DNA from: an uncultured Oscillospiraceae bacterium
Lineage (GTDB): Bacteria; Bacillota; Clostridia; Oscillospirales; Oscillospiraceae
DNA length: 64,000 nucleotides
Assembly: GCA_934565415.1 (NCBI GenBank)
Contig: CAKTHQ010000006.1
Coordinates: forward strand, 1 to 64,000
Direction: 5' to 3'
Shown: piece after piece, positions 40,890-50,171 of the stretch
Position numbering within the stretch: the first letter of the stretch is position 1
Layout of the letters: each line of letters opens with the position of its first letter
The notes under the pieces: model-generated
Databases searched by the model: none
Told to the model about the DNA's origin: nothing
The model's input: the letters and a program-made list of their open reading frames with translations, nothing else
Program-made: the position numbers and the translations under genes

Positions 40890-42336
40890 AAAAAATTCGG
40901 AAACCTGGCTGAAGCACTGGGATTTTATGCTGATCGACCTGATTGTATTGCAGGTGTCCTTTGTGCTGGCCTATATCATCCGCGGGGATGAGGGCTGGGC
41001 CTATGGGGACCAGATGTACCGGTATATGGCCATCTTCCTGGCCCTGGCGGACATTGTGGTCATCGGCTTCAACGGTACTATGAAGGATGTACTGAAGCGG
41101 GGCCACTGGCGGAATTTCGTAGTCACCCTGGGGCACAGCGTCATCCTGGGCGGGGCGGCTATGGCCTACCTGTTTATGGTGAAAATGGGCAGCGATTACT
41201 CCCGGCTGCAGCTGGCCTATACCTTCTGCCTGTACTTTGTGCTGTCCTACTGCGCCCGGGAGCTGTGGAAGCAGGTTCTGGTCCGGCGGATGCAGGAGGG
41301 GGAGGGAGACCGCTCCCTGCTGATTGTCACCACCGCAAAGGAGGCGGAAAATGCCATTGCCTCCATCCGGGAGGATATGTTTGCCCGGGTACACCTGGCG
41401 GGCCTGGCCATTCTGGACGAGGACCGGACCGGGCAGGAAATCGCCGGCGTGCAGGTGGTGGCCAATGCGGATACCGCCCCCATGTATGTTTGCCAGAACT
41501 GGATTGATGAGGTGCTGATTGCCCCCCCTGAGGAAGGACCCTACCCCGCAGAGCTCATGAAGAAGCTGGGGGAAACCGGCGTTACCACCCACCTGAACCT
41601 GGCCAAGGTTTCCCACACCCCCGGCAAGAAGCAGCTGGTGGAGAAGATGGGCTCCTATACCGTCCTGACTACCGCCATGAATTGCGCGTCCACCAGTCAG
41701 CTGATGCTCAAGCGCCTGATGGACATTCTGGGCGGCCTGGTAGGCTGCCTGCTTACCGGCATCATTTTCATTTTCGTAGCCCCGGCTATCTATATTTCTT
41801 CCCCCGGCCCCATCTTCTTCTCCCAGACCAGAGTGGGCCGGAACGGACGGACTTTTAAGATGTACAAATTCCGCAGTATGTACATGGATGCGGAAGCCAG
41901 GAAGGCCGAGCTTATGAAGGACAACAAGCTGGGCGACGGCAAAATGTTCAAGCTGGACTTCGACCCCCGGGTCATTGGCAACAAGATCCTCCCCGACGGC
42001 ACGAAGAAAACCGGCGTAGGCGACTTCATCCGCCGCACCAGCCTGGACGAGTTCCCCCAGTTCTTCAATGTGCTGAAGGGCGATATGTCCGTCGTCGGCA
42101 CCCGCCCGCCCCTGCCCTCCGAGACGAGCCTCTACGAGCTGCGCCACCGGGCCCGCCTGGCCATCAAGCCCGGAGTCACCGGTATGTGGCAGGTCAGCGG
42201 CAGAAGCGACATTACGGACTTTGAAGAGGTTGTCAGGCTGGACAAGGAATACATTGAAAACTGGAATCTGGGGCTGGATATTAAAATTTTGCTGAAGACC
42301 ATTCAGGTTGTGTTTGAGAAGGATGGGTCGATGTAA
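40882..42336 (+). CDS. Second polyprenyl glycosylphosphotransferase
   Basis: A 484-residue enzyme with the same plan as the first initiating transferase: membrane helices, a soluble middle, and a catalytic domain with LKRLMDILGGLVG, FKMYKFRSMYMDAE, RRTSLDEFPQF and VVGTRPPLPSE, ending MWQVSGRSDITDFEE. The C-terminal part resembles galactosyl- or undecaprenyl-glucose phosphotransferases. AGAGGAAA precedes the ATG at 40882; a longer frame overlaps the VanZ-like gene. Two such enzymes in one locus is unusual but known. Confidence 0.9.
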   Translation: MYRKNSETWLKHWDFMLIDLIVLQVSFVLAYIIRGDEGWAYGDQMYRYMAIFLALADIVVIGFNGTMKDVLKRGHWRNFVVTLGHSVILGGAAMAYLFMVKMGSDYSRLQLAYTFCLYFVLSYCARELWKQVLVRRMQEGEGDRSLLIVTTAKEAENAIASIREDMFARVHLAGLAILDEDRTGQEIAGVQVVANADTAPMYVCQNWIDEVLIAPPEEGPYPAELMKKLGETGVTTHLNLAKVSHTPGKKQLVEKMGSYTVLTTAMNCASTSQLMLKRLMDILGGLVGCLLTGIIFIFVAPAIYISSPGPIFFSQTRVGRNGRTFKMYKFRSMYMDAEARKAELMKDNKLGDGKMFKLDFDPRVIGNKILPDGTKKTGVGDFIRRTSLDEFPQFFNVLKGDMSVVGTRPPLPSETSLYELRHRARLAIKPGVTGMWQVSGRSDITDFEEVVRLDKEYIENWNLGLDIKILLKTIQVVFEKDGSM

Positions 42337-42390
42337 CCTGCAGACCCTGTTTTACGGATATTGAGAAGAGTTTTGGTTGGAGAAAGAAAA

Positions 42391-43515
42391 ATGAAAGAAA
42401 AACCCGCAGTGGCGATGTTCGGTCAAAAAAGACTCAGCCGGGAAGGCGGAATCGAGATCGTCGTCAAAGAGCTCTGCACCAGAATGGCCCGGAAGGGGTA
42501 CCAGGTAACCTGCTACAATCGGTCAGGCCACCATATCAGCGGTGCGGAATATGACAGGGAGGCGGAATACGCAGGCGTCTGCCAGAAAACGGTCCCGACC
42601 ATTCAGCGGAAGGGCCTGGCGGCGGTAAGCTCCTCTTTCTTCGGGGCGCTGTACAGCGCCTTCGGAAAGTATGATGTGGTACATATCCATGCGGAGGGAC
42701 CGGCCTTTTTTGCCTGGCTGCCGAAGCTGCTGGGCAAACGGGTGATTGTAACCATCCATGGCCTGGACTGGCAGCGGGAAAAGTGGAAATACGGATTTGC
42801 CTCCAAGTTTATCCGCATGGGCGAACGGATTGCCGTAGGGTGTGCGGACGAAATCATTGTATTGAGCAAGGACATTCAGGACTACTTCCTGGAAACCTAC
42901 GGACGGGAAACCGTTTTTATTCCCAACGGTGTGAGTCGGCCCCAGATACGGGAAGCCGAGCTGATTCAAGAAAAGTTCGGCCTGGAGAAGAATGGCTACA
43001 TTCTGTTTTTGGGCCGCCTGGTGCCGGAAAAAGGGCTCCGCTACCTGGTAAAGGCGTTTCGGCAGGTAAAAACGGAGAAAAAACTGGTCATTGCCGGCGG
43101 CGCCAGTGATACGGCCGCCTTTGCGGGGGAGCTGAAAGCGCTGGCGGAAGACGACGACAGAATCCTGTTTACGGGCTTTGTGCAGGGCCGGATGCTGGAT
43201 GAGCTGTACAGCAATGCCTATGTATATACCCTGCCCTCAGACCTGGAGGGGATGCCCCTGAGCCTGCTGGAGGCTATGAGCTACGGCAGCTGCTGCCTGG
43301 TATCGGACATCCCGGAGTGCACGGAGGTCATCGAGGACAAGGCGTTGATTTTCCGAAAATCGGATGTGGAGGACCTCCGGGAAAAGCTCCAGGAGGCCTG
43401 CGATGAGCCCGCCATGGTGCAGAGATACAAGGACCGGGCGGCGGACTTTATCTGCGGGAAATACAGCTGGGACGATGTGGTGGAAAAGACGGTTGCTCTG
43501 TATGGGAGGAAATAA
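42391..43515 (+). CDS. Glycosyltransferase family 4
   Basis: A 374-residue GT-B enzyme. REGGIEIVVKELC near the N-terminus is the acceptor-side loop, followed by IHGLDWQREKW. The donor part has LGRLVPEKG and the E-x7-E motif in DLEGMPLSLLEAMSYG. It is of the type that adds hexose or rhamnose units to a lipid-linked chain. GGAGAAAG fits the ATG at 42391. Confidence 0.9.
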   Translation: MKEKPAVAMFGQKRLSREGGIEIVVKELCTRMARKGYQVTCYNRSGHHISGAEYDREAEYAGVCQKTVPTIQRKGLAAVSSSFFGALYSAFGKYDVVHIHAEGPAFFAWLPKLLGKRVIVTIHGLDWQREKWKYGFASKFIRMGERIAVGCADEIIVLSKDIQDYFLETYGRETVFIPNGVSRPQIREAELIQEKFGLEKNGYILFLGRLVPEKGLRYLVKAFRQVKTEKKLVIAGGASDTAAFAGELKALAEDDDRILFTGFVQGRMLDELYSNAYVYTLPSDLEGMPLSLLEAMSYGSCCLVSDIPECTEVIEDKALIFRKSDVEDLREKLQEACDEPAMVQRYKDRAADFICGKYSWDDVVEKTVALYGRK

Positions 43516-43517
43516 AA

Positions 43518-44717
43518 ATGAAGGTTTTGATGATTAACAAATTCCTGTATCCCAACGGCGGGTCGGAAACCTATATATTCAAGCTGGGTGAGGCCCTGGA
43601 GCAGCATGGACACGAGGTCCAGTATTTTGGCATGGAACACGAGGGCCGCTGCGTGGGCAACCGGGTCAATGCCTATACCGGCGACATGGATTTCCACGGC
43701 GGCAGCAAGCTTGCCAAGCTGACCTACCCCATCAAGACGATCTACAGCAGCGAGGCCCGGAAGAAGCTGCGGCTGGTATTGGACGACTTCCAGCCGGATG
43801 TGTGCCACCTGAACAACTTCAACTACCAGCTGACCCCTTCCATGATTCTCGAAATCGTAAAGTGGCGGAAAGACACCGGGCATGATTGCAAGATCGTCTT
43901 TACGGCCCATGACTATCAGCTGGTCTGCCCGAACCATATGCTGAACAACCCTGTGACCCACGAGAACTGCGAGAAGTGTCTGGGCGGTCACTTCCTAAAC
44001 TGCACCAAGGGCAAGTGCATCCACGGTTCTACCGCCAAGAGCATCATCGGCACCATGGAAGCCACCTTCTGGAAGCTGAACGGCGCCTACAAGTACATCG
44101 ATACCATGATCTGCTGCTCCGAGTTTATGAAGCGAAAAATGGACACCAACCCGCTGTTTGCGAAAAAGACTGTAGCCATGCACAACTTTATCGACAAGGT
44201 GGACTGGAAGGATGTGCAGAAGAAGGACTATGTGCTGTACTTCGGCCGGTTTGCAATGGAAAAAGGCATTGGCACGCTGGTTAAGGTCTGCAAAGAGCTG
44301 CCGGAGGTGCAGTTTGTCTTCGCCGGTACAGGCCCTCTGGAGGACCGGGTGAACGGGGTAGCCAATATCCGGAACGTGGGCTTCCAGAAGGGCGAGGCCC
44401 TGGAAACCTTGATCCGGGAGGCCCGATTCTCCATCTACCCTTCCGAGTGGTACGAGAACTGCCCCTTCTCCGTCATGGAATCCCAGATGTACGGCACCCC
44501 GGTGCTGGGGGCGGACATCGGCGGCATCCCCGAGCTGCTCCGGGTAGGCGAGACCGGTGAGCTGTTCCAGAGCGGGAATGCGGAGGATTTGAAGCGCAAG
44601 ATCCAAAAGCTCTGGGAGAGCAAAGCACTGTGCCAGGAATACAGCGAAAACTGCAAGGGCATCAGCTTTGATACGATTGATGCGTATTACGAAAAGATCA
44701 TGAAGATTTATCGGTAA
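43518..44717 (+). CDS. Glycosyltransferase family 4 with cysteine-rich insert
   Basis: A 399-residue GT-B enzyme that follows the previous gene after two bases. PNGGSETYIFKLGEAL marks the N-terminal loop and YFGRFAMEKG the donor domain, with YENCPFSVMESQMYG as the E-x7-E region. A middle insert has six cysteines in a row of spacings (ENCEKC, LNC, KGKC), which may bind a metal; such inserts occur in some GT4 members. Confidence 0.88.
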   Translation: MKVLMINKFLYPNGGSETYIFKLGEALEQHGHEVQYFGMEHEGRCVGNRVNAYTGDMDFHGGSKLAKLTYPIKTIYSSEARKKLRLVLDDFQPDVCHLNNFNYQLTPSMILEIVKWRKDTGHDCKIVFTAHDYQLVCPNHMLNNPVTHENCEKCLGGHFLNCTKGKCIHGSTAKSIIGTMEATFWKLNGAYKYIDTMICCSEFMKRKMDTNPLFAKKTVAMHNFIDKVDWKDVQKKDYVLYFGRFAMEKGIGTLVKVCKELPEVQFVFAGTGPLEDRVNGVANIRNVGFQKGEALETLIREARFSIYPSEWYENCPFSVMESQMYGTPVLGADIGGIPELLRVGETGELFQSGNAEDLKRKIQKLWESKALCQEYSENCKGISFDTIDAYYEKIMKIYR

Positions 44718-44732
44718 GTAAGGAGGATGGCC

Positions 44733-45746
44733 GTGAGTACAAAGGCGGAGCACTATAAGGGAATCGATGGACTGAAAGCCTACGCCATCATTGGTATTGC
44801 TCTGATGCACATTCTTTCAAATGGGAACTATGCAGTAGGCGGCTTTGTATTTGAACGGCTGATTCCGGCGTTTACAAATCTCGTCTTCCTCTTTATGATG
44901 GTCAGCGGCTTTGGGATGTGCTGTGGCTACTATCAGAAAATTGTGGACCGGGAAATCAGCATGGAGGAATTCTACAAGAAGCGGTATATCAAGATTTGGC
45001 CCTACTTTGCCCTGCTCTGCGGGCTGGATTTGATGGTTTCACCGAGCAAGAATTCCTTGTTTGAAGTTTTTGCCAACCTGACTCTGTGTCAGGGACTGCT
45101 GCCGGATGCCAATATTTCCGTCATTGGCGTAAGCTGGACGCTGGCGGTTATTTTTGTTTTCTATATGCTGTTCCCCTTTTTCTGCTTTTTACTGGGGAAC
45201 AAGAAGCGCGCCTGGGGCGTGGCAACGGCGGCGCTGGTATTCAACTACCTGTGCGGCAGCTACTTTCATGCAAGCAGGAACAATATTGTTTATGACGCAA
45301 TTTACTTTATCGCAGGCGGCCTGATCTTCCTGTATCGGAAGGAAGCGGCCGAATTTGCCCGGGGACATAGGATACTCGCCGGTGCTGTTCTGCTGTGGGC
45401 CACAGTTGCTTATTTTGTACTTGGTGCCTCTACGCTTACCATGTTATTTTTCTGTGTGGCCGCACTTATCTACACCCTCGGATGTAATTGGGGGGGGGGG
45501 GGACTGGTTAACCCGGTTGCACAATTCCTCGGCGGCATCAGCTTCGAGATTTACCTGTGCCATATGGTAATTTATCGTGTGTTTGAAAAAATGCACCTTC
45601 TTCATTTGTTTCGAAATGACTTACTTGCATACGTTTTCGCATCGGTTGGCATACTCTGCGGATCGGTGGCGTTTTCGGTATGCGCAAAGTGGTTCTTAAA
45701 TAAATTGGAAACCTGGATGGGGAATAGGAGAGTTCATCATGTCTGA
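44733..45746 (+). CDS. Acyltransferase 3 family membrane protein with poly-G tract
   Basis: A 337-residue polytopic protein of the Acyl_transf_3 type (GIDGLKAYAIIGIALMH at the N-terminus, with the catalytic-type His region). It probably adds an acetyl or other acyl group to the polymer. AGGAGG sits 6 bases before a GTG at 44733; an ATG at 44727 overlaps that site and is less likely. A run of 13 G (45490-45502) codes WGGGG in the last third; gain or loss of one G would break the frame. Its end overlaps the radical SAM gene by 8 bases. Confidence 0.86.
   Translation: MSTKAEHYKGIDGLKAYAIIGIALMHILSNGNYAVGGFVFERLIPAFTNLVFLFMMVSGFGMCCGYYQKIVDREISMEEFYKKRYIKIWPYFALLCGLDLMVSPSKNSLFEVFANLTLCQGLLPDANISVIGVSWTLAVIFVFYMLFPFFCFLLGNKKRAWGVATAALVFNYLCGSYFHASRNNIVYDAIYFIAGGLIFLYRKEAAEFARGHRILAGAVLLWATVAYFVLGASTLTMLFFCVAALIYTLGCNWGGGGLVNPVAQFLGGISFEIYLCHMVIYRVFEKMHLLHLFRNDLLAYVFASVGILCGSVAFSVCAKWFLNKLETWMGNRRVHHV
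45490..45502 (+). repeat. Poly-G tract (13 G)
   Basis: Thirteen consecutive G inside the acyltransferase gene. The present length keeps the frame open. Confidence 0.85.
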
Positions 45747-46920
45747 AGAAAAGAAAGTAAACGGGACGGTCATTGTTACTTACCGCTGCAATGCCCGGTG
45801 CTCTATGTGCAACCGGTATAAGGCCCCTTCCAAGCCGGAAGAGGAAATCAGCATTGAGACGATTAAAAAGCTGCCGAAGATGTATTTTACCAACATCACC
45901 GGCGGCGAGCCCTTTATCCGTACCGATCTGAAGGATATTGTGCGGGAACTGTACAAAAAGTCTGACCGGATTGTGATTTCCACCAACGGTTTTTTTACGG
46001 ACCGCATTGTGGACCTGTGCAAGGAATTTCCTCAGATCGGTATTCGTATTTCTATCGAGGGCCTGGAACAGACCAACAACGAAATTCGCGGCCTGGAAAA
46101 CGGCTACCAGCGGGGCTATGGCACGCTGAAAAAGCTGCGGGAGATGGGCATGAAGGACGTGGGCTTCGGTATGACCGTCCAGGATAAGAACGCCCCGGAC
46201 CTGGTGCCCCTGTACCGGATTTCCAACGAGATGGGTATGGAGTTTGCCACGGCATCCTTGCACAACAGCTTCTATTTTGTGGAGGCCAAGAACATCATCC
46301 ACGACCGGCCCATGGTTGCCAAGAACTTCGAGAACCTGGTCAACGAGCTGCTCCGCAGCAACAGCCCCAAGAAGTGGTTCCGGGCTTACTTTAACCATGG
46401 CCTCATCAACTACATCTACGGCCAGAAGCGGCTGCTGCCTTGCGACATGAGCTTTGATACCTTCTTCATCGACCCCTATGGCGATGTTATGCCTTGCAAC
46501 GGTACCAAGGATAAGGAAGTCATGGGCAATCTGAACACCCAGAGCTGGGACGAGCTGTGGAACAGCCCCCAGGCCGAGGAGGTCCGCAAAAAGGTTCGCT
46601 GCTGCGACCGGGACTGCTGGATGATCGGTAGTGTAAGTCCGGCTATGCACAAGTATATCTGGAAGCCCGCTTCCTGGGTGCTGGTACATAAGTTCAAGGC
46701 ACTGTTCACCAAGCATCCGTATTCCATGTACGAGCTGAAGATCTGCCGGGACTACCGTGATGGTAAAGTCACCAAAGAGGAGCTGGACAAGTGCAGCACC
46801 TGCGACATGAACTGCGTGGTCAACAACGGCCTGAGCGAGGCAAGTAAGGAGCAGCTGAAGCATAAGACGGGGGAAGAGATCGTGGACGCGGATATTGCGG
46901 AGCAGATGGGGAAGAAGTAA
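45739..46920 (+). CDS. Radical SAM/SPASM domain protein
   Basis: A 393-residue iron-sulfur protein. The AdoMet-binding cluster motif is CNARCSMC at residues 17-24, followed by NITGGEPFIR. The C-terminal half has a SPASM-like cysteine set: CDMSFDTFFIDPYGDVMPC, CCDRDCW and CSTCDMNC. Radical SAM enzymes with SPASM act on peptides, proteins or sugars. Placed inside an exopolysaccharide locus, it may modify a sugar or an aminosugar. No obvious precursor peptide was seen beside it. It is the last gene with GC-rich codon use before the AT-rich block. Confidence 0.88.
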   Translation: MSEEKKVNGTVIVTYRCNARCSMCNRYKAPSKPEEEISIETIKKLPKMYFTNITGGEPFIRTDLKDIVRELYKKSDRIVISTNGFFTDRIVDLCKEFPQIGIRISIEGLEQTNNEIRGLENGYQRGYGTLKKLREMGMKDVGFGMTVQDKNAPDLVPLYRISNEMGMEFATASLHNSFYFVEAKNIIHDRPMVAKNFENLVNELLRSNSPKKWFRAYFNHGLINYIYGQKRLLPCDMSFDTFFIDPYGDVMPCNGTKDKEVMGNLNTQSWDELWNSPQAEEVRKKVRCCDRDCWMIGSVSPAMHKYIWKPASWVLVHKFKALFTKHPYSMYELKICRDYRDGKVTKEELDKCSTCDMNCVVNNGLSEASKEQLKHKTGEEIVDADIAEQMGKK

Positions 46921-46933
46921 GGAAGATAACGAT

Positions 46934-47815
46934 ATGACAGTAACAGTTTTAACCCCTACTTTTAACCGGGGGAGGGTACTGGAAAAACTTTATGAGTCAC
47001 TAGAACGGCAGTCCTGCAAGGATTTTGAGTGGCTTGTAGTTGATGACGGAAGTACTGACGGTACAGACAATTTGATTGCACAGTTGCAAGAGAAAAGCGA
47101 ATTTCCAATACGATATATTTACAAAGGCAATGGTGGGAAACATACAGCTTTGAATGTTGGTGTACAGTCCATTGACAGTGAACTCGTGTTTATAGTTGAC
47201 TCAGATGATGTTGTGACAGAGGATGCAATTGAATCGATTCTAAAGATTCATCAAAAGTATGGTGTACGAGATAATATTTGCGGCTATGCGTTTCTTAGAG
47301 CATTTCCTGATGGAAAAGTCAATGGCAAGAAATTTGATAAGGATGAGCAAATCGGCTCCTATGTTCAGGTGCGTGTAAACGGAAATGATACCGGTGCGGA
47401 CAAGGCTGAAGTGTTTAAAACACATTGCTTAAAAGAATTTCCGTTTCCAGAATACCCAAATGAAAAATTCCTGGGGGAAGACTTGGTTTGGGTCAGAATG
47501 GCCAGAAAGTATGAAATGGTACATATTAACAAGTCTATTTATATAGGAAATTATCTTGAGGGCGGTTTGACGAACAATCGGCGCAAGCATAATATTGCTT
47601 CGCCGATGGGATGCCTACATCGAGCAGAAGAATTTATGGAGCCGGATTTGAATATTCGGTACAGGATTAAAGGCGGGCTTCAGTATATTACATATGGGAA
47701 ATTTGCCGGTTTTGGTGTTAAAGACTTGGTTCGTAAGTCAAAACACAAAATTCTTGCGATGCTGTGTGTGCCTGGGGGGCTGGTGCTGTATTCCAGATGG
47801 AGTAAAATAAAGTAG
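46934..47815 (+). CDS. Glycosyltransferase family 2
   Basis: A 293-residue GT-A enzyme. VLTPTFNRGRVLEKLYESL opens the nucleotide fold, VVDDGSTDGT follows, and FIVDSDDV is the metal-binding D-x-D. GGAAGA precedes the ATG at 46934. Codon use is markedly more AT-rich than in the preceding gene, marking the left edge of the AT-rich block. Confidence 0.88.
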   Translation: MTVTVLTPTFNRGRVLEKLYESLERQSCKDFEWLVVDDGSTDGTDNLIAQLQEKSEFPIRYIYKGNGGKHTALNVGVQSIDSELVFIVDSDDVVTEDAIESILKIHQKYGVRDNICGYAFLRAFPDGKVNGKKFDKDEQIGSYVQVRVNGNDTGADKAEVFKTHCLKEFPFPEYPNEKFLGEDLVWVRMARKYEMVHINKSIYIGNYLEGGLTNNRRKHNIASPMGCLHRAEEFMEPDLNIRYRIKGGLQYITYGKFAGFGVKDLVRKSKHKILAMLCVPGGLVLYSRWSKIK

Positions 47816-47855
47816 AACGGTGCCTGGCAATGGCAAATAAAGGAAAGGCTTTGCA

Positions 47856-48860
47856 ATGGAAAAAGGTGCAAAACAGTACTTTAACGAAATAAATATAATG
47901 CGAGGAATGGCGGTGCTTTGTGTCGTCATCGGACATTCTTTCGATACAACGGAAATGCCTACAGTTCTAGGCTTTATAAAAAGCTTTGTGTATTGTTTCC
48001 ATATGCCAGCTTTCTTTTTTATCAGCGGATTTCTTGAAGGAGAAAAAAGGAGAAGCTCTAGCGAAAAGAAACAGGCGATTATAAAGAAAGCCAAACGACT
48101 AATGATACCGTACTCCTTTTTGACATTCGTTACAGCCTTACTCAAAGTTATATTTGGAGCATTTGCAAGGAATCCACTTAATTATTCTACTCTTGCAGTA
48201 GATGTTTTAATTGGAAGAAACAATCCAAATGGTGGTCTTTGGTTTCTGTATGCTTTGTTTGTTATTTCTATTTTTGGAATCTTATTTGATAGCGTGAGTC
48301 GTACAGTTTTAGCGGGTGTTATGTTTGTGGTATATGTGTTAAACACAGTTGTCTTCAAACAATCCGGCTATATTGTGGGATTTTTCTTCAGCTATGCCTG
48401 GATTTATTTTGCAGGAAGTATTACGAGAAAATATCTTTATGAAAAAATAAAGAATTCCGAACTACTGATGTCGGTAAAAGGAATAGTGATAATAGCGGTT
48501 GTTTCCGTAGGATATATGATGCTTGCGTTTGTTAGAATCTATAAGTCTCAGTCATGGATTTTGGCAACCGCAGTAACCGTTATTGGTGTATTTCTGCTTT
48601 TTGCTATTGCCGTGCAGATTGAACATTACCATTGTGGAGAAAAGCTGTGGATGGTGCTAGGTGATTATGGAATGGATATATATATGATTGGGTATTATGT
48701 GCAGCAGGCGATTTTTGTTGTATGTGGCAAAATCTTAGGATTTGATTATTTAGTATATGCTTGGTTAATGTTGCTCTTTGGAGTGATAGCTCCGATATTT
48801 CTATCAAAATACATTGTTAGAAAAAGTCGCATACTTTCAATGCTAATTCTTGGGAGGTGA
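47856..48860 (+). CDS. Acyltransferase 3 family membrane protein
   Basis: A 334-residue membrane protein of the OafA/NodX type. INIMRGMAVLCVVIGHSFD carries the conserved Arg and His, with FFFISGFLEG after it, and about ten membrane segments. It is a second candidate O-acyltransferase for the polymer. AAAGGAAAGG precedes the ATG. Its stop codon overlaps the ribosome binding site of the next gene. Confidence 0.88.
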   Translation: MEKGAKQYFNEINIMRGMAVLCVVIGHSFDTTEMPTVLGFIKSFVYCFHMPAFFFISGFLEGEKRRSSSEKKQAIIKKAKRLMIPYSFLTFVTALLKVIFGAFARNPLNYSTLAVDVLIGRNNPNGGLWFLYALFVISIFGILFDSVSRTVLAGVMFVVYVLNTVVFKQSGYIVGFFFSYAWIYFAGSITRKYLYEKIKNSELLMSVKGIVIIAVVSVGYMMLAFVRIYKSQSWILATAVTVIGVFLLFAIAVQIEHYHCGEKLWMVLGDYGMDIYMIGYYVQQAIFVVCGKILGFDYLVYAWLMLLFGVIAPIFLSKYIVRKSRILSMLILGR

Positions 48861-48864
48861 AATG

Positions 48865-50076
48865 ATGAACTATCTTATTTCTGCGTATAGTGTGAATCCA
48901 TACCATGGATCGGAAGATGGTGTGGGGTGGAATTGGGTTTTACAATACGAAAAAAATTATAAAGCAGGAGATCAAATCATTCTTCTTACAAAAAAATATA
49001 ATGAAGAAGATACTCGAAAGGGACTTGAAGAATTTGGAATTAAACACATTGAACTAGCTATCACTGATGTGCCGCTTATTCTAAATTGGTTTAGAGAAAA
49101 GTACTCGATGTTCCATCATATGTACTATATCTTGTGGCAGCATTATGCTTGGAAATGGGTAAAACAGTCAGGTATTAACTTCGATGTGATTCATCATGTG
49201 ACGATGGGAGATTATAGAATACCCGGTGAAATGTCCAAAGCAAAGAATGCAAGAACTATATTTGGCCCAGTAGGAGGGGCACAAATCACACCGGATAGCT
49301 TGAAAATATATGAAAAGAATATAATTACGGCTAAAATCCGCGAGCTAGTTAACGCTTCTTGTAGTGTAAATCCCTTTTATATAAAGAAAATAAGAGCATA
49401 TACAGATGTTATAGCGAGCAATGATGAGACATATCAACAAATTACGCGGATTAGAGGAAAAAAACACACGCAACAGATGGTAGAGCTTGGTATAGCGGAA
49501 GAATATAAAAATCGGGAAATAATTACGAAGCCTGACGGAAAATTGAAAATTCTGTTCTCTGGACGATTGATTGAAAAGAAAGGCGTTGTTTTTTTGATTG
49601 AGGTAATGAATATGTTAAAAGATAAAGTTGATTTTGAATTAAATCTGTGTGGGGGGGGGTACCTTGCCGATACGGTTTCACAACTTATTGATGAATATGG
49701 ATTAAATGATTATGTAAATATGCTTGGAGAAATTCGGCATAATCAAATGATGTCATATTATTACAATGCGGATGTGTTTGTAATGCCATCTCTTCGTGAA
49801 ACTGGCGGGACAGTTTTAATCGAAGCTATGGCATATGGATTGCCTATAGTAGCATTTGATACAAGTTTTTGCACTCAGCTTAAAAGACATAATTGCGGTA
49901 TCTTTGTAGAAACGAACCAGGATATAGGTAAGGTAAAGGCTGATTTTTGCGGCGCTTTAGTGGAATTATCTGGGAACAGGCAATTGTGCTGCGAGCTGGG
50001 AACAAATGGATATAGATATGTAAATGATGAATTAACGTGGGAGAAAAAGTATAATTCGATTTTTGAAACCGCGTAA
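48865..50076 (+). CDS. Glycosyltransferase family 4 with poly-G tract
   Basis: A 403-residue enzyme. NPYHGSEDGVGWNW near the N-terminus and SLRETGGTVLIEAMAYG as the E-x7-E region define GT-B type 4. It is paralogous to the next gene over its full length; both begin MNYLISAYSVNPY. A run of nine G (49651-49659) codes Gly-Gly-Gly in the donor domain, where the paralogue has GDG without a G run. GGAGG precedes two adjacent ATG codons (48862, 48865); the second matches the paralogue. Confidence 0.88.
   Translation: MNYLISAYSVNPYHGSEDGVGWNWVLQYEKNYKAGDQIILLTKKYNEEDTRKGLEEFGIKHIELAITDVPLILNWFREKYSMFHHMYYILWQHYAWKWVKQSGINFDVIHHVTMGDYRIPGEMSKAKNARTIFGPVGGAQITPDSLKIYEKNIITAKIRELVNASCSVNPFYIKKIRAYTDVIASNDETYQQITRIRGKKHTQQMVELGIAEEYKNREIITKPDGKLKILFSGRLIEKKGVVFLIEVMNMLKDKVDFELNLCGGGYLADTVSQLIDEYGLNDYVNMLGEIRHNQMMSYYYNADVFVMPSLRETGGTVLIEAMAYGLPIVAFDTSFCTQLKRHNCGIFVETNQDIGKVKADFCGALVELSGNRQLCCELGTNGYRYVNDELTWEKKYNSIFETA
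49651..49659 (+). repeat. Poly-G tract (9 G)
   Basis: Nine consecutive G in an AT-rich gene, in frame as three Gly codons. Confidence 0.8.
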
Positions 50077-50171
50077 ATTCTAAAGATTTACTACCCTTTA
50101 TGATAATGCTATCTACGAATAAGGTGATTCTCGTTACATGTGCTTCCGTGTTTTTAGGAACGGAGGCAATA

